From positions 1,364,001-1,428,000 of the forward strand of contig JASISA010000025.1 in NCBI GenBank assembly GCA_031771865.1: a stretch of DNA of 64,000 nucleotides, in the 5' to 3' direction. This document shows positions 1 to 10,600 of the stretch, in pieces. This DNA is from Nothophaeocryptopus gaeumannii (lineage: Eukaryota; Ascomycota; Dothideomycetes; Mycosphaerellales; Mycosphaerellaceae). The translations under genes and the position numbers were made by a program. Position 1 is the first letter of the stretch. Every line of letters starts with the position of its first letter. The notes beneath the pieces were generated by a model. The model saw only the letters and a list, made by a program, of their open reading frames with translations, did not search any database and was not told the origin of the DNA.

Positions 1-238
1 TCGCTAAACGATACCGCGATGCAAAAAAATCATGTAAGAAAATGCGGAGAACCATTGCTCTCTCCTTCGAACTTGCGGTTGTAAAACGCCAGACCCTTTT
101 CTTTCCAGATGGGAGGTGTCGTGTGCATCGAAGCTGCAGGTGTTGTGCTCCATCCGGATCACGGGTACAAGTGGTGTGGATCAATCGAAGCGGTGTGTAG
201 AAATGTGACGGCGCGTATGCGCGGAGATGAGCTTTGAC

Positions 239-2347
239 TCAATATCCCATACCCTCGTTCATGCCCACCAGACCTGCACCGGCGACATTGGCGTTCAAAT
301 TTTGCAGATTGGTTGGCAGGCCTGCAATGTTGGCAGATTTCAACTTCAGCTCTGGGTTGCAGGGTGGGCTGTGTTGGCGGTGGTACTTCAATCCGTTCAA
401 GTTCTTGTAGCGTTTGCCGCAAACCTCGCATCGGTATGGCTTCTCCTTTTCCATGCCGACGGTACCGGGGTAGGGTATTGAGGTTGCAGGGTCCACGATT
501 GAAAATGTGCCGTCCGGGTTCTCCTTCAGCTGCTGATTTTGATGTCCGTGCTGCTTGTGGTACTTGAGACCGTTCTGGTTCTTATATGCCTTTTCGCAGC
601 CGATAACAGGGCACTTGAATGGCTTGATCTCCTCACCAACGAAGCCGCCAACACCCGCAAGTCCGTTAAGGAGTTGACTCTCACGCACACGCTTTGCAAG
701 TTCGCTGTTCTGCGCGTTGAGGAATGCAGGGTTGATTTGTGCGGATTTGTTGCCGTAGCCTTGTTTGTTCAGCAACCGCTTCTCGGGATTGTCGATAGTA
801 GCAGACCCACCATTGTTCATATTCGACATATTGTTGAAGTTGTTGAAATCAAAGTTTCCTTGCGCAACGGCGTTGTAGTCCAAGTTGCTCAGGTTTCCCA
901 TCTGAGCGAGGAATTCCGGATCGAGTTCGGCAGGCGTGCTCGGTTGTGAGGGATCGGGCGTCGCAGTCTGCTGTGAGGTAGTTTGAGTGGAAAGGGTAGG
1001 AGTATTTACCGATGACACTGTGGGGTTGTGAGAAAAGGCCATGTTTTGCGGGTTGGCATGTGGCGTTGTGGGTGTGGCGGAGTTAAGGCCCTGGCCTTGG
1101 AAGGCATTTGCAAGATTGACGTTGACCGAGGGACCTCGCGGTTGCTGGCGACCGAATTGAGGCTGTGGCTGATATTGCGGCTGCTGTTGCATCTGGGGAA
1201 CGGAGTTTGCTTCACCCATATCCATGTCCATATCGTCGAGGTTGTCGAAGGTGCCAATATGATCTTGAGCTTGCCCGCCAAAGAGGGGCGACTGTGTGGT
1301 TTGGGGTGGCGGAGGTTGGCTCTGCTGCTGGTGATGCTGTGGAGGCATGTTGCCCTGTGAAGCCTGAGCTTGCTGCTGAACTGCTTGAGCGGTGCTAGTG
1401 GCGTTGGCGGCTCTGCTGCTGGGATACTGCTGATCCTTGGGCGTCCGGCCCATCGTCTGTGTCGGTTGCGCCGCGTGCGCCTCTTCATAGTGTTGCAGGA
1501 GCTCGTGCATGGAATCGAGGTGGATATCGCAGCACACGTAGTCTCTCATGTAGTTCGCCTCCATCTTTGGCAGGTACGAGGAGGAGTGAAATGAGGGTGA
1601 TTGGAAGTTGTAGGGTGACGTGCCCGCCATAACGCTGTACTCAGTGTCAGTTATGGTCAAGCGGGCAGAGGTGGACTTCACATTCAAGTTGGTGAACTTA
1701 CTCGTCGCGAATGAAGCTGCCCATGGAGATGCCGCCCCAACTCATGCCGCCCACAAGGCTGCCGGAGAGGCCGTATGTGCTCTCACGTCGCTGACCGTTG
1801 CCGATGGGAATATTCCGTGCGCCGTACGGTGTCGTGCCAAGCATGCTTGTCGATTCCTGTCGGCCCTTGACGTCGGCTGTGCGCTCCGGGGCCGCCATGC
1901 TGGAGTTCGGTCGTTCTTGCGAGTTGGACTGCTGGATCTGTGTTGTGAGGTTCGAGGTCTGATTTCGCGGCGAGCTGGAATTCTGCCGGCTCGTGGCGAT
2001 ATCGATCGGTGACGTTGGCGAGGGCATCTTGATCTCGGGCAGCGGCGAGGCTGCGGGGAACAGGGGCAGGACGGGCTCGTCGTCGTCGTGCGGGAACAGG
2101 ATGTCGTCGCTCGTGAACTCGTCGGCGCTCGCGTGATCGGATGCGACGTTCTGGTGCCAGCGGAGGAACAGGCTGTGGGCGCGGTCGCTGCAGTGCTTGG
2201 AGTCGCGTATACGCTGGCGCTCAGGTGGAGGTGATATGGATGGCGGGCCCGCAGACACTGGAGTGCTGACGGGCGTACTCTCTACACTGGGCGAGCGTCC
2301 GCTTGGACTGGCGAAGGCCGGTGGTGTATTTAGGGACGCCAGCTTGA
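239..2347 (-). CDS. SFP1: SFP1-like C2H2 zinc-finger transcription regulator (5' end unresolved)
   Basis: Homologue of yeast Sfp1, the nuclear regulator linking nutrient signalling to ribosome biogenesis genes. Seen: a cysteine-rich segment beginning YVCCDIHLDSMHELLQHYEE, a long Q/N/P-rich middle, then two C2H2 fingers near the C-terminus (CPVIGCEKAYKNQNGLKYHK and CEVCGKRYKNLNGLKYHR). The paired AYKNQNGL/RYKNLNGL fingers are typical of this family. An intron at 1635-1701 (donor GTAAGT, branch CTGAC, acceptor TACAG) joins the exons as Asp-Val-Met-Ala-Gly. The upstream exon has no usable ATG: the codon at 2256-2258 is GTG, and the frame stays open upstream through a family-like S/T/P-rich stretch to a possible acceptor at 2348-2350, then meets a TAG near 2408. 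A further 5' exon carrying the true start must exist, and I could not place it. The family call is firm; the 5' boundary is not. Confidence 0.85.
1635..1701 (-). other. Intron of the SFP1-like gene
   Basis: A 67-nt intron on the minus strand with donor GTAAGT, a CTGAC branch-point match and acceptor TACAG. Removing it joins the N-terminal low-complexity exon to the zinc-finger exon in frame. Confidence 0.85.
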
Positions 2348-2991
2348 CTGGTAACCGGAGGAAGATGCCGGTACTAGTAGCTTTACAGGCTCGGGTGAGG
2401 TGGATCTACGCTAACAGAATGCGCTTTCGTAAGGCGAATGAGCGCGGCGGACACTCTCTTACATGTACAGATGGGGCCAGCGAATGTGGACGGAGAGGCC
2501 AGGGAGAAGAGCGCTCAAATAGGCGCAAGAATAATGGGGCTACGGACAGTGGACTTGGGGCGGGTGCACAGCTGGTGGTTATTATAACGATGAGTCCGAC
2601 CATGCCTTTTGATGACGCTGAAGGTTCCCTGGACGCAGTCCGCGCCCAATCATCTCGAGGGGGGAAGCGTTCTGGCATCGGCTGGAGCGCGGTCCGGCAT
2701 CAAGCTTGTAGAGAGTCAGTCAGATGCGATGCATCGAGCACAGTGGAGTCTCGAGTACTGTGGACCATGGACCAAGCGCACCAGCTGTGTGCCTGCTTGT
2801 CGCCTGCCTTGAGTCCATCCCGTGACTAGGTTGCCATACCCTATAACTTAGGTGCCAGGGAGGCACATCTTCCCGCCGCCATGCACTTCACGGTGCCTCG
2901 CATGCAGTACACGGCGTCTCATCAACTAGTGGTCGACTCGTCGTCCGCCACGCACGGGCTAACCTTACTACCTCACCTCTGCTCCTATGCG

Positions 2992-3047
<56 letters not shown>

Positions 3048-6000
3048 CGTCCAACGCAAGACGCGCAGTCGGACGTGCATGTCGCCGCCCATGTCAACCG
3101 ACCAGGCATGCCCGCGCCGCTTGCAAACGACTCGAGTGGCTCGCTGGGGTCTGGGATCATTCGGCCAATCAATTCGGAAACCTTCCAGAAGCCGATTCGA
3201 AGCTGTCGCTCCCGCCTTTTCTTCGCGATGCCGGCCCACTCACTTGGGCACATCACATCAGTCTCACATGGCGAGACGGCGGCTCTTCGTCTCCTCGTCA
3301 CCTCCAGCATTGGCGGCAACGACACGCGACAGCGACATCGCCGAGGCGGGCAGCTAGGCCTCCTAGGCTCCTCCGCGTCGATGGTTACAGTATTCCAATT
3401 GATCATCACTGACTTCACGCCTTGGCGGTACTGGTGCCAGCCAGCGCCTCAGGCAGAATTACATGCATGAGAACGAGATGCAGTTGCAGCTAATTCGCCG
3501 ATACCTCGAGGTACTTGGCTTCTAGCGGCAACCGGAAGCGCTTCTTACCAGCTTCTGTGAGGTCATGGCGCTCTTCATCTGCCAGCGCCGAGATCTCCAA
3601 CTTCCAACACTCAACTGCCATCACTTGCCTCTCCCAAACCCCTCTGGCGACGTGCAACCTACCATTTCCCTTCCACCAGCGACCATATCGCCATTTTTGC
3701 GTCTGCCCATCGTCCGACAGCAACTCAATTCACACGGCAAGCGAGCATTCCAGCACTCGCACATGCTACGGCAGGCGACCGACGATCTGACAAGCTCAAG
3801 GTTTCCCGCCGGCGTGGGCTTAGAGTTCCCAAAGTGGCTTGGATCTCTCTCGGCCCAAGTTCGCAGTCCATCACCAACACATGGCTTTTTCACGGAGGTG
3901 GACATGCTTTATGGGTAACCACCGCCAGACCGCGTGTGAAATCAAATCCGCAATGTCTCCCAGAACCCACTGATCAATCGCTGTCGCCGCGCGCGCGATT
4001 GTCGCCACGAGGCCACGTCTCCAGACCGAGCAATCGCGATTCATTCACTCGCCGCCCGTGCCAGTCGCGTCCCTCCAACAGCCGCGCTTGCGCTGGAGAA
4101 ACGGTCCTTCGCGGAACTTCCGATCCACCTACCTCACCTCTCTCTTCGATGTACCATCGATCCAGCAGCATACAGATACCGCATCGCTTACGCCAACCAT
4201 GTCGAGGGCGGCCGTCACACGGCTGCGATCGATGATAATGCCAACAGCTTAGAGCTCTCTTAACCAACGTCTTATGCAGCTTTCCAATATGGTTGTTGTT
4301 CGCCTCCGGCACCAGCATCTAGGGATGCAGGTCATCCTAGCTTCTCACTCGTTCGCCTACCCACATCCGCCTGTCCAGCCACACTGCCAGCTCCTCCCGA
4401 ACCGAATCAAAAGTCCTAGGACGTGATCGCCTCGGAAATTTGGCAGCACGGTATGTTTACTTGGACGCTGCCTCGTGTCTTACAAGAAACAACTTTCTAT
4501 TATTGTTATTGGTGAAATCCAGGACCTTTGCTCAAGCAAATATCCAAGACGGGCCAACGAGCAGTAAGCACATCCTAGATCCTGGCGACATGGCTTGAGA
4601 ATCGCACAACGATGGAGCAGTCAATTGCGTCTCACTCAACCCTGCTAGACATGCAACTCTCGTTTGCTACGAGATGGCGCTCGAAGATCCGTACATCAAC
4701 ATTCCGGCTTCAATTGGGAAATTCTTGAATCGATCATTGTTTCTCGTGCGCTTGGTCTGTGCGTGACGTCTACAAATGTGCGCGCCAGGACGTAAGCCGG
4801 CATGGACCGAAATGGCGCCAGTAGGGGGGCCAGGATACGGACGCTGCCAAAGCATCGCATCCTGGGAAGTAGAGATCCGGAGGACAGAAGCTAGATCGCA
4901 TTGGAACAAGAGCACACGCATTACTACTCACGAGACTTCTGACAAGACCGCTCACATGACACAACAAATGAGATCTGTCAATGGTCTGGATTGCCGAAGA
5001 CAACACCCGAGATTCCGTCGTCGACAAGAATACCACACCTCATCTTACAATTCATCTACTTTCAGCCCTGCTATACCATACAGCGTGGCCTGATGGAAGA
5101 GCGGACTCCAGACCGCCTGCTCCCACTCATGTCGGCCCTGTGGAGAGGCCCTGGTGGCAAGTCTCGGCGAATCATACCTTCAGCCCAAGCCAAATTTGGT
5201 AATTGTGCTTGGGTGGACATGCGAGAGCCTCTCGTGGAACGACACGTTGTCAAGGGACGTGGTACATGCCCGGTGACCGCTCAATTGGAACGCCGGCCGT
5301 AGCTTTGCTACTAGAAGCTGGACAATTCCCACAGAACGATAAACGAATGACATGTTCATTGCGCAGGCCGAATGATTCAATGCGAACGGTGTAAACTCGC
5401 CGCACGACTCCCACACCTCCCACGCCGCAGGACTTTCCAAAAATCAAGCCGTGCCACCAGCAATGTCTCATCTTATCGAAGGAGAAGTGAGACATGCTTC
5501 ATCATGCTTATGCCAAAACCAACCACATACATACTGCTTGGCTCCTACTTTACTGGTTGCGGTATACCGAATACCTCGAGACGGGAAAGCGTCACGAGCG
5601 ACTTTAACGCCAATGCAAGATCACATTTCTTCAATGCGTTGCCGATCCTGAGGGCTATCCGGCCGTCTCAACGTTCTAAGAGGCGTTCGTTTCAGGTGAT
5701 CGCGAGCATTGGTATACATGTGGAAGGTTCAGGTACGTGCAGACCGGCCCGGGATGCTTGATGTACATCCGGGACGTCGTGATAAGTATTGCGGGAGCAG
5801 TGATGCGATGCCTACCGGTACCTCGCCAGCATATTGCTCACCCATTGAGCGTAGGCTGCGCGCGTAGCGTGATGTTGAGACGAGGAGAGCTCTCCGGCTT
5901 GCTGACATGGGGTAGCTCCATGGGTATCTCCCACGTGCTCGACCTTGCCAGCGACGTCACGGCTTGCGTCAGGAGTCTCAGAACAGCACGATGCCATTGA

Positions 6001-7661
6001 CTGTTTATACATCATACTGTATCTCTCTCCGTCGAGATTCCTTGTAGGGAGAGATGATCGACATTCTTTCACGACGTCAAGCGTGAGTTTGCTTGTTCAA
6101 TACGACTATCTGCCACGGGACTCAGCTCGCTGGACGCAATCTCAACATCTGAACGATGTGGATGCACCTGATACTGGCGCTGACCGCTTGAAGGTGTAGC
6201 TAACAACGCCGGCTTCTCAACGAGACGCCTTCCGTAAGTCCGACGTCAATTCTTCGATGATCGGAATGATACCCAGAGTGATATATCCGCAAACGCGTCA
6301 ATGTCTCGGCCTTGCGAACAATGGCCGGATGGGGTTTGCGGAGAAGGGTGAGCGTGGCCGAAGGCGCGAAAGCCGCGCATGAGGGGCAGTCTCGCTCGCT
6401 CTCGACTCTGATGCAGACGCTGCCGGGACCCTTCGAGCGGCAGTCATTGACCGCACACCGCATGTATGCTCAGAGACAGCATATGCTGCCAGATATTAGC
6501 GATTGGCCAGATATTTGCGAGAAGCAGAGTTCACAACGGCCTCCTGTCGTGCACTAGGCAATGTCCAGAGGCATTGGAAAGGACCCGCTTACTTAGACCA
6601 ATCTTTCTTGCGACGATCTCTCGTCTTAGATGCGTACATCATGAAGCCAATCTGCTCTTCAACCAACTCTTACAGCCTCCTCATAATTTGCAGTGCTCAT
6701 AAGAACCAAGAGACACTGACGTTAAGCATACCACGTGCTGTCACCTCAAGTGCCAAGACTTCGGATGCTCCTGCCGAGCTCACGTCTCCTGAGCTCCACG
6801 TCTGCATCTGGCATCAACGACGCGTCCATCGCACCTCGTATTGGACGGAGAGTGATTTGAAACCATCTCAGTATTGCTGGAGCTGCTAGAGTTAAACCCA
6901 CCCTCCGATGCCGTGGCAGCCACCGAGTGGACGCGAATGCGGTGGTGGCAGCTTCGTGGACCCGACAGTATGGGAGACATTCAGGAGAAAGAGCTGTCAC
7001 ATTATTTGCAGGGCCGCGTAGACGTGACGTCTGGAGGAGTATGGAAGAGAAGAGACAGTGTGGGATAGTGCATTGCGGCGATCGTGAGGCTGGCCGTGTC
7101 CAGCAATGCTCTAGGCCAAAGTCCAGCGAGTGGATGGATGACGAGACGACGAGATGGGCGGAGAGCTCCACGGAGCCATAGTCTTGTGGATGATGTGACT
7201 TCGATCACATATCGAGAGCTACATGGTCGGGAGCGTAATGGTTGAGTGCGGTTCGGCGTGTGCACTGCTAGGACTTTCAGTATCAACCACGAGAGTCTGG
7301 AAAAGTTCAGTCACGACCCAGAATCAGACTGGTATGCTTGGTGAATACCTTTCATCATGACTTCACTCCGAACGACGTCCATGAGCTGCAGCGATGTTAC
7401 ACATGCGGGCGGCCGTTAGCGCCGCTCGCCGAACGGGAACAGGCGTCCAAACACGTCTCGTTTGCTCGTTTGTCTCAGACAACTCGTGGAGTGTCGTGCG
7501 ATACTTTCTCGTCGTTCGTCTGCTTGTCATGCGTTTTCGACACCCTGAACTTGCACCATCCAGCCGTACGGGATTTTAGCGTGTTCCTCACGTGTCCAGG
7601 ACTACCATCGGCTGGCAGATTGCTTTAGTCCAGGCTCGCACATCGCGGCGCCCTACGAACA
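2348..7661. other. Gene-poor 5.3 kb stretch
   Basis: No reading frame here looks like a real protein. The open frames are short, overlap on both strands, are rich in Arg/Ser/His/Cys and lack recognisable domains. The proximal part must contain the missing first exon and promoter of the SFP1-like gene, and the distal part the promoter of the helicase gene. The only clear structure is the hexanucleotide microsatellite at 2993-3046. I see no transposon ends, tRNA or intact gene. Confidence 0.5.
2993..3046. repeat. (GACGCA)9 microsatellite
   Basis: Nine perfect tandem copies of GACGCA. In translation this gives Asp-Ala, Arg-Arg or equivalent dipeptide repeats depending on frame, which is why several artificial ORFs cross it. 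It lies in the gene-poor region and has no coding support. Confidence 0.95.
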
Positions 7662-10600
7662 ATGGCGAAAGCGCCTGCTTGCCGACACTTCGCCGCTGGG
7701 AAATGCAGATTTGGCAACAAGTGCAAGTTTTCGCATGAGGAGCAGTCTATTACGACAGCAAGCTCAAGATCTGGTGCCCCTTCAGAGCCTAAAGAGCCGG
7801 ACGCGAACGACAAACTACTGAAGGAGTTCCGCTACGCCATCCCGAAAGACAAGAGACGTAACAGACCTCTCGGCGACAATGAGCTTGCCAAGTTCTTCGA
7901 GTCGGCTCTTGCTCTGGTTGAGTCTGGCTCTCAAAACATGCAGACGGTGATAACCGCGCTCGCCGGGGAAGAAGGTCTGATGCGTGTGCAAGAGCTCCTC
8001 GTTCGAGAGTTCGATGGCATGAGTGACGGCCAGCTTGCCCAGGTGTGGACCAAGCTACTCCGACCTTACTTCAAGATAGTCTCGCACGATGCGGTACTAC
8101 GTTCCACCGTGGTCGAGGTACGATACGCAACACTTCTCAACCACCTGTACGGCAACGCAGGTCAGCAGGGTGCCACTGTCATCAGAACCGCTGTTCGAGC
8201 CGTTTCGTTCAATCTCTCGAACGAGGACGTTGAGCTTTGCATTGCGGTGCTCGCCTGCATGATGGAAAAGAACAGCGGCGCAAAAGTTCAGACTGAGCTT
8301 CAAGCTGCCGCTGAGACTCTTGTCTCCCTGCTCGATCTCTCCGCCTTGAATCGCTCCACGGAGCGCTACCTACGAACCGTACGAACGTCACTCGAGATTG
8401 CCATCAATACTCCACATACCTGCTCCGCTGCTGCCAAGAATGGTAAGAGCGCACTGAAGCCGACCTTTACAGTAGCCCAGGACTTGCCAGGCCACCTGTC
8501 TGCAAATGGTTCTCGTCACGACAATGACAGCGCCGACATTCGAGACACACAGATTCTGCCAACGACGGAAGAGATTGAGAGCGCAAGATTTGAATACCTG
8601 CCCCGCGAAGATCCATCGCAATGGCATCTTTCAGGTCTAGCTGGTCTGATCGATCGTCACTTTCGGCTAGTTCGAGAAGATACCGTTGGTCCACTCAGGG
8701 ATGCAGCAAAGATCCAGCTTGAACGTTTCCGCAACCCGAAAGTCTCGATAACACCAGAACGGCAAGGCGCCCGCACCTATGTGTACGACAATGTCAGCTT
8801 CGAGAACGTCGTCTTTGACAAGCAAAAGGGTATGCTGTTCATGCTTTCGTTCGATCAACCACAGCGACTACGTCAGAGCTGCAGATTCGGAAAAGAGCGA
8901 GAGGACTGGTGGTCGGAGTCTCGACGCTTACAAGCCGATTCATTGGTATGCATGTTGTCTTCAGACGGAGCAGCCACCTTTCTCGTCATTCATTCACCTT
9001 CCTGGGACTCGGAGAGCGGAGGACCTTCCTCGGTACTACAGAAGCAATACTGCCTTTGGAAAGACCCTCACCGGGCGTCTGTCATTGCTGAGCTCGTCGA
9101 GCCCGAGCCCGAAGATGTCTCGGAGTTCCTCAAGAACTGCACTTCGAAGCTCCCCATTCAACGCACACTCGTTGAGTTCCCGGGTATTTTGTTGCCAAGT
9201 TTCGCGCCAACACTTCGTGCCCTCAAACAAATGGCTGAGAGCCTCGATGTGCCCTTCGCCGATGCTCTTGTACCGGACACAAACTTTCCAGAACTTCGGC
9301 CACCAGCATATGCTCAGAGACCTAGATTTGCGTACAACCTGAAAAGCCTCCTTCCGCAAGCCGAGCATGAGACCTATCATCCCCCGGGTAATCAAGAGAC
9401 AGACATGGCCGCTGCTCTTGAAAAGAGTGCCCTTGATGACGCCCAGCGTCAGGCTGTCAAGCACGCTCTGACCCATTCTCTCGCCTTAATTCAAGGACCG
9501 CCTGGCACCGGAAAGTCATACACAGGCGTAAAGATAATCCAGGCCCTTCTTGACAACAGAAAAGCCGGAGATCTCGGTCCCATCATGACTGTTTGCTTTA
9601 CCAATCATGCGCTTGATCAGCTCCTAGAGCACTTGGTCGATGCCGGTGTGAAGCAGGTTGTCAGAATTGGCTCTCGCTCTAAGAGCGAACGTCTGGCATC
9701 CGTGAACATACGCAATGTCGCAAAGAAATATGATTTCACCAAGCTCGAAGGCTACGAGCGCTTCAAAGCAAAAGCGGCCATCACAGAGACAAGCGATGAG
9801 ATTGGCGGCGTGCTCTCCCGACTCTCAAGTCTGCTCGCACATCCCGAAGAAGCCATTAAAGCATTTCTGAAGGAGCACCGTCCAAACTTTTACTTGCAGC
9901 TGTTCTCTCAAGAGCTTGAAGATGGCTGGAACACTGTTCGCGGCAAGAAGTGGCGCTCACCATTGCAAGACTGGCTGCAGGGCGGACGTGTGCCGCATTC
10001 TGGAGGAGGTCGTTTGCGCCAACCACGTGAGGTGATATTGACTGACATGCCTGTGATGGACCGACAGCGGTTGTACAACAGCTGGATAGAAGCTGTCACG
10101 GCGGAGAGCTATCGGAGCTTGGAAATCCAGCTTGAAGCATACGATCACGAGAAGGAGACAGTCGCCTCCATCCACGGCGATCTCGACTTGCGTGTGCTCT
10201 CCGATGCACAAGTTATTGGCATTACTACAACTGGCTTGGCTCGTACCCTCAAGCATCTGCGGAAGTTAACTTCCAAGGTCCTCGTAGTGGAAGAGGCTGG
10301 CGAGGTTCTGGAGGCTCATCTGCTGACCGCCATGCTGCCGTCCCTCGAACACGCCATCTTGATCGGCGACCACCAGCAGTTGCGTCCAAAAGTGCAGAAC
10401 TACGAGCTGTCCGTCGACAACCCTCGGGGTCAAATCGCTCTTGACATATCGCTCTTTGAGAGACTCGTACAACCCCGTGGTGATCGGCAAGGTCTGCCTT
10501 TTGCAACACTGGAGACTCAGAGACGGATGCATCCGGCGATCTCTCGTTTGATCCGGTCCACTCTGTATCCCAGACTTCAAGACGCAGAGTCTGTCAAGCA

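Noticed and set aside
2881..3357. ORFs with poly-Arg or Asp-Ala repeats
   Set aside because: Artefacts of translating the (GACGCA)9 microsatellite in different frames.
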